A stretch of 64,000 nucleotides of DNA from Streptomyces sp. D2-8 (lineage in GTDB: Bacteria > Actinomycetota > Actinomycetes > Streptomycetales > Streptomycetaceae). Below the pieces are notes generated by a model. That model was given only the letters and a program-made list of their open reading frames with translations, searched no databases and had not been told where the DNA came from. Below, piece after piece: positions 1 through 9,412 of this stretch. The stretch spans positions 124,001-188,000 of the forward strand of contig NZ_JAAHBP010000019.1 of NCBI RefSeq assembly GCF_023184515.1, written 5' to 3'. Positions within the stretch are counted from its first letter, which is position 1. Every line of letters begins with the position of its first letter. Position numbers and translations under genes: made by a program.

Positions 1-653
1 ACAAGGCGGTCCGCCTGGACACCGTGGTCGTCTCCTCCCAGCACGCCTCCGACATCGACCTGGACTCGCTCCTGGCTCCGGACATCAAGGAGTTCGTCGT
101 CGAGCCGGAGCTGAAGGCGCTCCTGGACGAGGGCATCAAGCTCGACACGGAGAACTACCGCCTCCTGGTCAACCCCACCGGCCGCTTCGAGATCGGCGGC
201 CCGATGGGCGACGCCGGCCTGACCGGCCGCAAGATCATCATCGACACCTACGGCGGCATGGCCCGTCACGGCGGCGGTGCCTTCTCCGGCAAGGACCCGT
301 CCAAGGTCGACCGCTCCGCGGCGTACGCGATGCGCTGGGTCGCGAAGAACGTGGTCGCCGCGGGTCTCGCCACCCGCTGCGAGGTCCAGGTCGCCTACGC
401 GATCGGCAAGGCCGAGCCGGTGGGTCTGTTCGTCGAGACCTTCGGCACCGCCAAGATCGACACGGAGAAGATCGAGAAGGCGATCGACGAGGTCTTCGAC
501 CTCCGCCCGGCCGCGATCATCCGCGACCTCGACCTGCTCCGCCCGATCTACGCCCAGACCGCGGCGTACGGCCACTTCGGTCGCGAGCTTCCCGAGTTCA
601 CGTGGGAGCGCACGGACCGCGTGGACGCGCTGCGCAAGGCCGCGGGGCAGTAA
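1..653 (+). CDS. metK: S-adenosylmethionine synthetase, C-terminal part
   Basis: The open frame enters from the left edge of the window (first full codon at base 3), so only the last ~216 residues are present. MetK makes S-adenosylmethionine from ATP and methionine in the cytoplasm. The visible part carries the family stretch GGPMGDAGLTGRKIIIDTYG followed by the glycine-rich GGGAFSGKDPSKVDRS loop that contacts ATP and metal, and it ends in the usual C-terminal dimerisation segment. A strong hairpin follows the stop codon, so the gene probably ends its transcript there. The identification is secure; the start lies outside the window. Confidence 0.97.
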   Translation, partial: KAVRLDTVVVSSQHASDIDLDSLLAPDIKEFVVEPELKALLDEGIKLDTENYRLLVNPTGRFEIGGPMGDAGLTGRKIIIDTYGGMARHGGGAFSGKDPSKVDRSAAYAMRWVAKNVVAAGLATRCEVQVAYAIGKAEPVGLFVETFGTAKIDTEKIEKAIDEVFDLRPAAIIRDLDLLRPIYAQTAAYGHFGRELPEFTWERTDRVDALRKAAGQ

Positions 654-676
654 GCCCCGCCCCCCAGGGCAACCGC

Positions 677-711
677 GTGAGGCCCGGCTCCCTCGGGGAG
701 CCGGGCCTCAC
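677..711 (+). terminator. Terminator after metK
   Basis: A perfect 16-bp inverted repeat (677-692 with 696-711) encloses a 3-base TCG loop, 24 bases after the metK stop. It has no U tract, which is usual for terminators in very GC-rich actinobacteria. It separates metK from priA. Confidence 0.85.
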
Positions 712-773
712 CGTGTCCCCGGAGTCCTCCCGGGCGCCGTCGGTTGTCAGTGGGATTTGGTAAGAATGCAAGC

Positions 774-2927
774 GTGAGCAGCGAGAACGAACAGGCGGGC
801 GGCGGGGCGGAGGGTGCGCCGCCCGAGCAGCTCGCGCTCATCCGGGACAGCGTGCGCAAGGCCAAGACGCCCCGCGCCAAGCCGCGCACCTGGCGGGGGG
901 CCGCGCTCGCCAAGGAGCTCCCCGTCGCGCGCGTCCTCGTCGACAAGGGCGTGCTCCATCTCGACCGGTACTTCGACTACGCCGTGCCCGAGGAACTGGA
1001 CGCGGACGCCCAGCCGGGCGTGCGGGTGCGGGTGCGGTTCGGGGCCGGGCGGCATCGCGTGCGGGAGGGGCGGCGCGAGGGCGGCGGGCTGATCGACGGG
1101 TTCCTCGTCGAGCGGCTGGCCGCGTCCGACTACTCCGGACCGCTGGCCGCCCTCGCCCAGGTCGTGTCGCCCGAGCAGGTGCTCAGCGAGGAGTTGCTGG
1201 GGCTGGCCCGGGCGGTCGCCGACCGGTACGCGGGCAGCCTCGCCGACGTCCTGCAGCTCGCCGTGCCGCCGCGCAACGCACGAGCCGAGCAGCGGCTCTC
1301 ACCCGACCCGCTGCCACCGCCCCCGGCGCCCGAGCCGGGATCCTGGCAGCGGTACGAGCGGGGAGCGGCCTTCCTGGAGTCGCTGGCCTCCGGCGGAGCG
1401 CCCCGGGCCGTGTGGAACGCGCTGCCGGGGCCGCAGTGGAGCGAGGAGCTGGCCCGGGCCGTCGCCGCGACGCTGGCCTCCGGGCGCGGGGCGCTCGCGG
1501 TCCTGCCCGACGGGCGGGCGGTCGCGCGGGTCGACGCCGCCCTGACCTCGCTGCTGGGAAAGGCGCGGCACGCGGTGCTCACCGCCGACGCCGGCCCCGA
1601 GAAGCGGTACGCGCAGTGGCTCGCGGTGCGGCGCGGCTCCGTACGGGCCGTGATCGGGACCAGGGCCGCGATGTTCGCACCGGTCCAGGACCTCGGCCTG
1701 GTCGCCCTCTGGGACGACGGCGACGACAGCCACAGCGAGCAGCACGCCCCGCAGCCCCACGCCCGCGAGGTGCTCCTGCTGCGGGCCGCCCAGGACAAGT
1801 GCGGCTTCCTGCTGGGGAGCTGGGGCTGCACGGTGGAGGCAGCGCAGCTCGTCGAGAGCGGCTGGGCGCGACCGCTCGTCGCCGACCGGGACCAGGTGCG
1901 GGGAACCGCTCCGCTCGTACGGACCGTCGGGGACCAGGATCTCGCCCGGGACGAGGCCGCCCGCGCCGCCCGGCTGCCGAGCCTCGCCTGGCAGGCCGTC
2001 AGGGACGGCCTGCGGCACGGCCCGGTGCTGGTGCAGGTACCCCGCAGGGGATACGTGCCGCGCATGGCGTGTGCCAACTGCCGGGCGCCCGCGCGCTGCC
2101 GGCACTGCTCGGGGCCGCTGGAGGCGCCGGACGGCGGCGCCCTGAACTGCGGGTGGTGCGGGCGTGAGGAGAGCGGCTGGCACTGCCCGGACTGCGGCTC
2201 CTTCCGCCTGCGCGCCTCGGTCGTGGGGGCGCGGCGGACGGCCGAGGAACTCGGACGGGCCTTCCCTGCCGTACCGGTACGCACTTCGGGGCGGGAACAC
2301 GTGCTGGACACGGTGCCGGGGACGCCCGCGCTGGTCGTGAGCACGCCCGGAGCCGAGCCCGTCGCCGAGGACGGGTACGCGGCGGCGCTGCTGCTGGACG
2401 GATGGGCCATGCTCGGGCGGCCCGATCTGAGGGCCGGGGAGGACGCGTTGCGGCGGTGGATCGCGGCCGCGTCCCTCGTCCGGCCGCAGTCGTCCGGCGG
2501 CACGGTGGTGGTCGTGGCCGAGCCCACGCTGCGGCCCGTGCAGGCGCTGGTCCGGTGGGACCCGGTCGGTCACGCCGTGCGGGAACTCGCCGAGCGGGCC
2601 GAGCTGGGATTCCCGCCGGTGTCGCGGATGGCGGCCGTGTCGGGCCCGGCGGAGGCGGTGGCCGACTTCCTCCGTGCGGCCGAACTGCCGCCCGAGGCCG
2701 AGGTGCTGGGGCCGGTGCCGTTGCCCGTCCCCGCCGCCGGGCGGCCTCGGCGGGCGGGGGCGCCGCCGCCCGGGGAGCAGTGGGAGCGGGCGTTGCTGCG
2801 GGTGCCGCCGGGGAGGGGGGCCGCGCTGGCCGCCGCACTCAAGGCAGCGCAGGCTGCCCGGATGGCGCGGGGGAGTGGAAGCGGCGTCGGTGTGTGGGTG
2901 CGGGTCGATCCGCCCGACATCGGGTGA
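774..2927 (+). CDS. priA: PriA-type primosomal protein N' without helicase motifs
   Basis: This 717-residue protein matches PriA, which restarts stalled replication forks. The N-terminal DNA-binding part begins near VARVLVDKGVLHLDRYFDYAVP. The zinc-binding cysteine cluster lies at roughly residues 430-480 (CANCRAPARC, CRHC, CGWC, CPDCGS). The ATPase motifs are not recognisable: the expected GxTGSGKT loop is absent, and the DEEH box region reads WDDGDDSHSEQH. Loss of these motifs is known for actinobacterial PriA, so it probably acts as a loader or scaffold rather than a helicase. I chose GTG 774 rather than TTG 744 because a TAAGAA box sits 7 nt upstream, consistent with leaderless translation. 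Confidence 0.9.
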   Translation: MSSENEQAGGGAEGAPPEQLALIRDSVRKAKTPRAKPRTWRGAALAKELPVARVLVDKGVLHLDRYFDYAVPEELDADAQPGVRVRVRFGAGRHRVREGRREGGGLIDGFLVERLAASDYSGPLAALAQVVSPEQVLSEELLGLARAVADRYAGSLADVLQLAVPPRNARAEQRLSPDPLPPPPAPEPGSWQRYERGAAFLESLASGGAPRAVWNALPGPQWSEELARAVAATLASGRGALAVLPDGRAVARVDAALTSLLGKARHAVLTADAGPEKRYAQWLAVRRGSVRAVIGTRAAMFAPVQDLGLVALWDDGDDSHSEQHAPQPHAREVLLLRAAQDKCGFLLGSWGCTVEAAQLVESGWARPLVADRDQVRGTAPLVRTVGDQDLARDEAARAARLPSLAWQAVRDGLRHGPVLVQVPRRGYVPRMACANCRAPARCRHCSGPLEAPDGGALNCGWCGREESGWHCPDCGSFRLRASVVGARRTAEELGRAFPAVPVRTSGREHVLDTVPGTPALVVSTPGAEPVAEDGYAAALLLDGWAMLGRPDLRAGEDALRRWIAAASLVRPQSSGGTVVVVAEPTLRPVQALVRWDPVGHAVRELAERAELGFPPVSRMAAVSGPAEAVADFLRAAELPPEAEVLGPVPLPVPAAGRPRRAGAPPPGEQWERALLRVPPGRGAALAAALKAAQAARMARGSGSGVGVWVRVDPPDIG

Positions 2928-2985
2928 ACCGTGGCCGGTGACAGCGGGCGCCGGCTGGAGGGTGGGGCATCGCCCGGATACGCGG

Positions 2986-3016
2986 CTGCCCTCCCGGAGT
3001 GGTTCCGAGAGGGCAG
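2986..3016. terminator. Convergent terminator between priA and the HTH gene
   Basis: An 8-bp inverted repeat (CTGCCCTC at 2986-2993, GAGGGCAG at 3009-3016) lies between the convergent stops of priA and the gene ending at 3030. It could serve either strand. Confidence 0.55.
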
Positions 3017-3029
3017 AGCAGAGGGTGCG

Positions 3030-3575
3030 TCAGCCGTTGCGCGGGCCGGGGAAGGCCGTGGGCCTTGCCTCCTCGCGGAGCGCGGGGCTGCCGGCCGTCG
3101 GCTGCGTGGGCATGGAGCGGGCTGCGGGAACCGTCGGAACGGTCGGCAGACCGGTGGTCACGTTGACCGGGCGGCCGACCGTCGGCTCCGGAGTGCGCTC
3201 CGGCTCGGTTGTGGCCGTCTGGGCCGCGGCGCGGCGGGCGCCGTAACGGCGGTGGACCGCTTGCTTGGTGACTCCGAGTGCGGAGCCCACCGCGTCCCAC
3301 GAGAAGCCGAGTGAGCGGTCGAAGTCCACGGCCGCCGTGACCAGGGTCTCGACACTGTCCCGCAGCTCCTGGGCCAGACGTACGGTCGGGGCGGGGGCGC
3401 GTCCGTAGACGACGAAGCCCGTGGAGGGGCCGGAGCGGCGCGGGCGGTAGACGTTGCCCAGCTGGGCGGTGAGGGTGCGCAGTGCGTCCACCTGCCGGCG
3501 GACCCGCTCGATGTCCCGCACCAGCAAGTGCAGGCTGGCCCGAGCCTGGGCGTCGTGGGTTGCGTGGTCGGCCAT
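3030..3575 (-). CDS. Conserved actinobacterial protein with a C-terminal-half HTH segment
   Basis: This 181-residue cytoplasmic protein has a helical, charged N-terminal half (residues 1-90, coiled-coil-like RDIERVRRQVDALRTL). A clear helix-turn-helix-like segment follows, FSWDAVGSALGVTKQAVHRR, where the phrase GVTKQAVHRRYG looks like a recognition helix. A disordered Thr/Pro tail ends the protein. ATG 3575 is preferred to TTG 3581 because a GAGAGG ribosome site (3583-3588) lies 7 nt before it. It is probably a small DNA-binding protein conserved beside fmt in Streptomyces. The function is unknown and no paralog-specific family could be assigned. Confidence 0.75.
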   Translation of the reverse strand: MADHATHDAQARASLHLLVRDIERVRRQVDALRTLTAQLGNVYRPRRSGPSTGFVVYGRAPAPTVRLAQELRDSVETLVTAAVDFDRSLGFSWDAVGSALGVTKQAVHRRYGARRAAAQTATTEPERTPEPTVGRPVNVTTGLPTVPTVPAARSMPTQPTAGSPALREEARPTAFPGPRNG

Positions 3576-3901
3576 GAACAAGCCTCTCGAACCGGCGTTG
3601 AAAGGAATGGGCCGCGATCGCGGCCCGTTGTGGTCAACTCTGTCTTGACCAACGCGGATCCGCTCCGCGGGTCACGGTGTGGGGGCGCGGGGGCATATGC
3701 GTGCGCCCGTTTGCGCGGGGTGTGCGCCTCGGCGTTCGGCCTGTTGCGTGAGTCTCCCACTCGCGCACCGCCCGACGCGGTTGGCCGAGAGGCTGAGCTC
3801 TCCCGTGGGGGCTGGGCGCCGTCGGCGGCTTTCCCGCCCGGGGCTTCTAGACTTGTGTGCTGCTCGTCTTCCACCCCAGCCCGAGAGGCCCCCACCACCC
3901 C
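3576..3901. promoter_or_regulatory. Divergent control region between the HTH gene and fmt
   Basis: These 326 bases contain no gene. They hold a perfect 18-bp palindrome (3609-3626, GGGCCGCG-ATCGCGGCCC), then an inverted repeat GGTCAA-N7-TTGACC (3632-3650), then a GCGGATCCGC palindrome (3653-3662). All lie close to the HTH gene start and could be its own operator. A TAGACT box at 3848-3853 is a plausible -10 for fmt. The operator role is inference. Confidence 0.45.
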
Positions 3902-4834
3902 ATGAAGCTCGTCTTCGCCGGTACACCCGAGGTCGCCGTTCCCGCTCTGGACGCTCTGCTCGCCTCCGGGCGGCACGAGGTGGCCGCCGTCGTCACGCGG
4001 CCCGACGCGCCGGCCGGGCGGGGGCGCAGGCTCGTCGCGTCGCCCGTCGCCGAACGGGCGGAGGAGGCCGGGATCGAGGTGCTGAAGCCCGCGAAGCCGA
4101 AGGACCCCGAGTTCCTGGAGCGGCTGCGGGAGATCGGGCCGGACTGCTGCCCCGTCGTCGCCTACGGAGCGCTGCTGCCCCGGGTGGCCCTCGACATCCC
4201 CGCGCACGGCTGGGTCAATCTGCACTTCTCCCTGCTGCCGGCCTGGCGCGGTGCCGCGCCCGTGCAGCACGCCATCATGGCCGGCGACGAGATCACCGGG
4301 GCGTCGACCTTCCTGATCGAGGAGGGGCTCGACTCCGGGCCCGTCTACGGGACGGTGACCGAGGAGATCCGGGCCACCGACACCAGCGGGGACCTGCTGA
4401 CGCGGCTGGCCTTCGCCGGTTCAGGGCTGCTCGCGGCGACCATGGACGGGATCGAGGACGGCACCCTGAAGGCCGTACCGCAGCCGGCCGAGGGGATCAG
4501 CCTCGCCCCGAAGGTCAACGTCGAGGACGCGCACCTGGACTGGAGCGCGCCCGCGCTGCGTGTCGACCGGATGGTGCGGGGCTGCACCCCGGCTCCTGGC
4601 GCCTGGACCATGTTCCGCGGTGAACGGCTCAAGCTCATCCAGGTCACCCCCGTGCCCGACCGGACGGACCTCGCCCCGGGGCAGATCGCCGCCGGGAAGA
4701 ACAACGTGTACGCCGGCACCGGCTCGTACGGTGTCGAGCTGCTGTGGGTGCAGGCCCAGGGCAAGAAGCCGATGCGGGCGGCGGACTGGGCGCGCGGGGT
4801 GCGGATCGGCGAGGGCGAGCGGCTGGGAGGCTGA
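3902..4834 (+). CDS. fmt: Methionyl-tRNA formyltransferase
   Basis: Fmt (310 residues) formylates initiator Met-tRNA using 10-formyltetrahydrofolate before translation initiation. The N-terminus MKLVFAGTPEVAVPALDALL is typical. The catalytic/folate loop appears as HFSLLPAWRGAAPVQHAIMAGD (SLLPxxRG motif). The C-terminal tRNA-binding domain runs from about residue 205, with the typical RGCTPAPGAWT turn. ATG 3902 fits the family N-terminus; longer starts add unrelated residues. It is followed 111 bases later by rsmB, the common actinobacterial fmt-rsmB order. Confidence 0.97.
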   Translation: MKLVFAGTPEVAVPALDALLASGRHEVAAVVTRPDAPAGRGRRLVASPVAERAEEAGIEVLKPAKPKDPEFLERLREIGPDCCPVVAYGALLPRVALDIPAHGWVNLHFSLLPAWRGAAPVQHAIMAGDEITGASTFLIEEGLDSGPVYGTVTEEIRATDTSGDLLTRLAFAGSGLLAATMDGIEDGTLKAVPQPAEGISLAPKVNVEDAHLDWSAPALRVDRMVRGCTPAPGAWTMFRGERLKLIQVTPVPDRTDLAPGQIAAGKNNVYAGTGSYGVELLWVQAQGKKPMRAADWARGVRIGEGERLGG

Positions 4835-4945
4835 CGCCGGCGCGGGGCCGGCGACACGGCTCGCTGCCCCGCTGCCGGTTCCCCCCTGCCCCCGGCGGCG
4901 TAGGCTGGTCGGCGCACTTCATCTCATACCCGGAGCACCTTTTTC

Positions 4946-6373
4946 GTGAGCGAACAGCCCCGTCGAGCCCGCACGTCAGGCAAGCCCTACCGCCGGCCCA
5001 AGAAGGACCCCGTCCGCATCCTCGCCTTCGAGGCCCTGAGGGCCGTGGACGAGCGGGACGCCTACGCCAATCTCGTTCTGCCGCCCCTGTTGCGCAAAGC
5101 GCGGGAGAAGGAGGGACCCGAGACGTTCGACGCCCGGGACGCGGCGCTCGCCACCGAGCTGGTGTACGGAACGCTGCGGCGGCAGGGGACGTACGACGCG
5201 ATCCTGTCGTCCTGTGTGGACCGGCCACTCGGCGAGGTCGACCCGCCCGTGCTGGACGTGCTGAGCCTCGGCGCGCATCAGCTGCTCGGCACGCGGATCC
5301 CGACGCACGCGGCCGTGTCCGCGACCGTCGAGCTCGCGCGGGTCGTGCTCGGCGACGGGCGGGCCAAGTTCGTCAACGCCGTGCTCCGCAAGGTCGCGCA
5401 GGACGATCTGGACGGCTGGCTGGAGCGGGTCGCGCCGCCCTACGACGAGGATCCCGAGGACCACCTCGCCGTCGTCCACTCGCATCCGCGGTGGGTCGTC
5501 TCCGCGCTGTGGGACTCCCTGGGCGGCGGGCGCGACGGTGTCGAGGAACTGCTGCGCGCCGACAACGAGCGGCCCGAGGTGACCCTCGTGGCACGGCCCG
5601 GGCGGGCCACCGTGGAGGAACTGCTCGACGAGGACGCCGCGGTACAGGGGCGCTGGTCGCCCTATGCCGTCCGGCTGACCGAGGGCGGGGAGCCGGGCGC
5701 CATCGCGGCCGTGCGGGACGGGCGTGCGGGCGTGCAGGACGAGGGCAGCCAGCTCGTGGCGATCGCCCTCGCCCACGCGCCCCTGGACGGGCCCGACCGG
5801 CGGTGGCTGGACGGGTGCGCGGGGCCCGGCGGCAAGGCGGCGCTGCTCGGCGCGCTGGCCGCCGAGCGGGGCGCCCTGCTGGTCGCCTCCGAGAAGCAGA
5901 CCCATCGCGCCGGCCTCGTCGCGAAGGCGCTGGCCGGGAATCCCGGGCCGTATCAGGTGATCGCCGCGGACGGGACGCGCCCGGCGTGGCGGCCCGGCAG
6001 CTTCGACCGGGTGCTGGTCGACGTGCCGTGCACCGGCCTCGGTGCCCTGCGCCGCCGCCCCGAGGCGCGCTGGCGGCGCCGGCCGGAGGACCTGGAGGGC
6101 TTCGCGCCGCTGCAGCGCGGGCTGCTGCGGACCGCCCTGGAGTCGGTGCGGGTCGGCGGTGTCGTGGGCTACGCGACCTGCTCGCCGCACCTCGCCGAGA
6201 CCCGGGCCGTCGTCGCCGACACGCTCAAGCAGCACCCGGACACGGAGCTCGTGGACGCCCGTCCGCTGCTGCCCGGTGTACCGGACCTGGGCGAGGGCCC
6301 CGACGTGCAGCTGTGGCCGCATCTGCACGGAACCGACGCGATGTACCTGGCGCTCATTCGCCGGACCGGCTGA
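4946..6373 (+). CDS. rsmB: 16S rRNA (cytosine-967-C5)-methyltransferase
   Basis: RsmB (475 residues) methylates C967 of 16S rRNA. A basic N-terminal tail precedes a NusB-like RNA-binding domain (about residues 20-150). The SAM-dependent domain has motif I DGCAGPGGKAALL near residue 290. The two family cysteines are visible: Cys362 in VDVPCTGLG and Cys412 in GYATCSPH, the second being the nucleophile in this family. The start is GTG 4946. The 3' end overlaps the convergent MMPL gene by 20 bases. Confidence 0.95.
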   Translation: MSEQPRRARTSGKPYRRPKKDPVRILAFEALRAVDERDAYANLVLPPLLRKAREKEGPETFDARDAALATELVYGTLRRQGTYDAILSSCVDRPLGEVDPPVLDVLSLGAHQLLGTRIPTHAAVSATVELARVVLGDGRAKFVNAVLRKVAQDDLDGWLERVAPPYDEDPEDHLAVVHSHPRWVVSALWDSLGGGRDGVEELLRADNERPEVTLVARPGRATVEELLDEDAAVQGRWSPYAVRLTEGGEPGAIAAVRDGRAGVQDEGSQLVAIALAHAPLDGPDRRWLDGCAGPGGKAALLGALAAERGALLVASEKQTHRAGLVAKALAGNPGPYQVIAADGTRPAWRPGSFDRVLVDVPCTGLGALRRRPEARWRRRPEDLEGFAPLQRGLLRTALESVRVGGVVGYATCSPHLAETRAVVADTLKQHPDTELVDARPLLPGVPDLGEGPDVQLWPHLHGTDAMYLALIRRTG

Positions 6374-8492
6374 CCCCCGCCCCGACACTCTCCCGAGCCG
6401 CACCGCCGTCCTCCCGCGCCAGCCGGTGCGGCCACCACACCTTGGGCCCCACGTCGAGGAACAGAGCGGTCACGAGGACCGAGCGCACGATGAACGTGTC
6501 GATGAGGACGCCGAGGGCGACCGTGAAGCCGATCTCGGCGAAGGCGACCATCGGGAGGGTGCCGAGGGCGGCGAAGGTGCCGGCCAGGACCAGGCCGGCG
6601 GAGGTGATGACCGCTCCGGTGGCGGCGAGGCCCGTGACCACGCCCGCTCTGGTGCCCTGGCGGGTCGCCTCCTCACGGATCCGGGTGGTCAGGAAGATGT
6701 TGTAGTCGATGCCCAGGGCGACCAGGAACACGAAGACGAACAGAGGGAAGTCGGTCGTCTCCCCCGCGTAGTCGAAGACGTACCGGAACGCGAGCGCGCT
6801 GATGCCGAGCGCCGCCGCGAACGACAGGATCACCGTGCCGATCAGCAGCAGCGGGGCGATCAGGGCGCGCAGCAGCACGCAGAGGATCATCAGGACGACC
6901 ACCAGCACCAGCGGGATGATCAGCATGTTGTCGTGCGTGGTCGCCTTGTCCATGTCCAGCAGGGCCGCCGTACCGCCGCCGACCTTGGCGTCGGCGTCCG
7001 GCACCGCGTGCACGGCGTCCCGCACCCGCTCGACCGTCTGTTTGGCGGCCTCGCTGTCCGCCGGGGCGGTCATGGTGGCCTCGAAGAGGACCTTGCCCTC
7101 GAAGGCCGGTTTGGTGCCGGGCGGCAGACCGAGGGACTGGGGGACCACGCCCTGCGTTCCGGCGACCGCGCGGCCCACCTGCACGGCCTGCGCCTGGTTG
7201 CTGACGATGACCAGGGGGTCGCCGCTGCCCGCCGGGAAGTAGCGCGCCGACACCTCCTGCCCGGCGATCGAGTCCGGTTTCCCGGTGAACGCGTCCGCGT
7301 TGCCGATGCCCTCCGCGCGCAGCTGGATCAGGCCCAGCGAGCAGACCGCCAGCGCGAGCGCCGTCGCGGCCCAGACCATCCGCGGCCGGTGCGCGATACG
7401 ACGGCCCGTGCGGGCCCAGATCCCGTGCTCGGTCGGGTCGGGCGTGCCGTAGTGCGGGACCACCGGCCAGAAGATCCAACGGCCGAAGATCACCAGCAGG
7501 GCAGGGAACAGGCTCATCATCGCCACGAGGGCGACGGCCACGCCGATCGCGGCCACCGGGCCCAGGCCGCTCGTGGAGTTCATCTCCGCGGCCAGCAGCA
7601 CCAGCATGCTCAGCACGACCGTCGCGCCGGAGGCGATCACGGCGGGGCCGGCCCGGTGCAGCGCCAGGGCCATCGCCTCGTGCCGGTCCTCGTGCCGGCG
7701 CAGTTCCTCCCGGTAGCGGGCCACCAGCAGCAGGGCGTAGTCCGTCCCCGCCCCGAAGACCAGCACGGTGAGGATGCCGGCGCTCTGGCCGTTGACCGTC
7801 AGGCCCCCGTGCTCGGCCAGCAGGTAGATCAGCGCCTGGGCGGCGAACAGCGCGCAGACGACCGCGACCAGGGGGACCAGCAACAGCGTCAGGCTGCGGT
7901 AGGTGATGAGCAGCATGACGATGACGACGGCCATCGCCGAGAACAGCAGGGTCGAGTCGATGCCCTCGAAGGCCTCCGCGAAGTCCGCCGAGGTGCCGCC
8001 CGGGCCCGTGATGTGCACGGCCAGCCCGTCGCCGCCCGTACCGACGTCGTCCCGGATGGAGTCCACCGCTGGCGAGATCCGCTCCCAGCCCTCCTCGTCC
8101 ATCAGGATCGGCACGAACACCTGCGCCGCCCGCGGATCGGTCGGCCGGTCGAACACCGGCCCCCGTGTCCGGTCACCGATGATGCCGTGGTCACGCAGCT
8201 GCTTCAGCTGCCGCACGTCCTCGGCGATCTCCGCCCGGTCCTGCGCCGTCAGGCCGCTCTCCCGCGCGTAGACCACCACCGCCGGGATCTGCTCCGGCCG
8301 GAAGTCCTCGGAGATCTGCAGCACCTGCGTCGACTCCGCGGACCCCGGAAGCCACGACGCGGCGTCGTTGTCCTGCGCGTCGGTGAGCTTCATGGCCAAC
8401 GGCGCGGCGAGGAACAGCACGACCACCCAGAAGACCAGCACGAGCCACTTGGCCCGCCGCCCGCAGACGAGATGTCCCACGCCCTGCTTCAT
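6354..8492 (-). CDS. MMPL-family (RND) membrane transporter
   Basis: A 712-residue inner-membrane protein of the MMPL type, related to mycobacterial lipid exporters. It has the two-fold layout: TM1 at the N-terminus (WLVLVFWVVVLFLAAPLAM), a large extracytoplasmic loop, five TM segments ending near residue 330, then a second repeat with another loop and five TM segments. The diagnostic phrases GAGTDYALLLVARYREEL and VALGIDYNIFLTTRIREE (GxxxDY) are both present. ATG 8492 has a strong GGAGGGGG site 5-8 nt upstream and gives the correct short cytoplasmic start. The substrate is unknown; lipids or hydrophobic drugs are typical. It overlaps rsmB tail-to-tail by 20 bases. Confidence 0.9.
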   Translation of the reverse strand: MKQGVGHLVCGRRAKWLVLVFWVVVLFLAAPLAMKLTDAQDNDAASWLPGSAESTQVLQISEDFRPEQIPAVVVYARESGLTAQDRAEIAEDVRQLKQLRDHGIIGDRTRGPVFDRPTDPRAAQVFVPILMDEEGWERISPAVDSIRDDVGTGGDGLAVHITGPGGTSADFAEAFEGIDSTLLFSAMAVVIVMLLITYRSLTLLLVPLVAVVCALFAAQALIYLLAEHGGLTVNGQSAGILTVLVFGAGTDYALLLVARYREELRRHEDRHEAMALALHRAGPAVIASGATVVLSMLVLLAAEMNSTSGLGPVAAIGVAVALVAMMSLFPALLVIFGRWIFWPVVPHYGTPDPTEHGIWARTGRRIAHRPRMVWAATALALAVCSLGLIQLRAEGIGNADAFTGKPDSIAGQEVSARYFPAGSGDPLVIVSNQAQAVQVGRAVAGTQGVVPQSLGLPPGTKPAFEGKVLFEATMTAPADSEAAKQTVERVRDAVHAVPDADAKVGGGTAALLDMDKATTHDNMLIIPLVLVVVLMILCVLLRALIAPLLLIGTVILSFAAALGISALAFRYVFDYAGETTDFPLFVFVFLVALGIDYNIFLTTRIREEATRQGTRAGVVTGLAATGAVITSAGLVLAGTFAALGTLPMVAFAEIGFTVALGVLIDTFIVRSVLVTALFLDVGPKVWWPHRLAREDGGAARESVGAGVSRSGE

Positions 8493-8647
8493 GACATCCC
8501 CCTCCACGGAAGCGCCCCCTCGGGGGCGCGGGGCGGTGACACAGGCGGCCCCGCCGCGTGGGCGCGGCCGGCCACCGAGGGCCCGCGGACAACAGACCAC
8601 CCGGGACCGATGCCCACAACCCCCGGAGGGCATGGCAGTCTTAGGGC

Positions 8648-9334
8648 ATGGCCGCGCAGATCAACCCCAGCATCTTGTCCGCAGATTTCGCCCGCCTCGC
8701 GGACGAGGCGAAGGCCGTGGAAGGAGCCGACTGGCTCCACGTCGACGTCATGGACAACCATTTCGTCCCGAACCTCACGCTCGGTGTGCCGGTCGTGGAG
8801 TCGCTCGCCCGTGCGACGGACACTCCGCTGGACTGTCATCTGATGATCGAGGCCCCCGATCGGTGGGCGCCCCAGTACGTGGAAGCGGGGGCCGGTTCCG
8901 TCACCTTCCACGTCGAGGCCGCCGCCGCCCCGGTCCGGCTCGCCCGGGAGATCCGCGCCAAGGGCGCCCGCGCCTCCATGGCGCTGAAGCCCGCGACTCC
9001 CATCGAGCCGTACGAGGACCTGCTCCCCGAACTCGACATGCTGCTGATCATGACGGTCGAACCGGGCTTCGGGGGACAGGCCTTTCTCGACATCATGCTT
9101 CCGAAGATTCGCCGCACCCGCGAGTTGATCAGCAAGCACGGACTGGAGCTCTGGCTCCAGGTCGACGGCGGAGTTTCCGCGTCCACCATCGAGCGGTGCG
9201 CCGACGCCGGAGCCGACGTCTTCGTGGCCGGATCGGCGGTCTACGGGGCAAACGACCCGGCAGAGGCGGTACGTGCACTACGCACGCAGGCGGAGGCGGC
9301 GACCGCGAAGGCCTCCTGGGCCTGCGACCACTGA
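8648..9334 (+). CDS. rpe: Ribulose-phosphate 3-epimerase
   Basis: Rpe (228 residues) interconverts ribulose-5-phosphate and xylulose-5-phosphate in the pentose phosphate pathway. It shows the TIM-barrel signatures INPSILSADFARL, LHVDVMDNHFVPNL (metal-binding His and Asp), TVEPGFGGQAF and LQVDGGV in order. The start ATG 8648 has no good ribosome site, so translation may be leaderless or weakly initiated. The gene diverges from the MMPL transporter across 155 bases. The C-terminal ~15 residues are an ordinary family extension. Confidence 0.96.
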   Translation: MAAQINPSILSADFARLADEAKAVEGADWLHVDVMDNHFVPNLTLGVPVVESLARATDTPLDCHLMIEAPDRWAPQYVEAGAGSVTFHVEAAAAPVRLAREIRAKGARASMALKPATPIEPYEDLLPELDMLLIMTVEPGFGGQAFLDIMLPKIRRTRELISKHGLELWLQVDGGVSASTIERCADAGADVFVAGSAVYGANDPAEAVRALRTQAEAATAKASWACDH

Positions 9335-9412
9335 GCCACAGCAAAGTGAACGGCTCTCATCAGGGCTGATCAACCGCGCCACATCTGCAAGGATGAACGG
9401 CGAATCCAGAGT

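Noticed and set aside
4976..6403. 475-codon minus-strand frame opposite rsmB
   Set aside because: Mirror frame; rsmB on the plus strand has both catalytic cysteines and the SAM motif.
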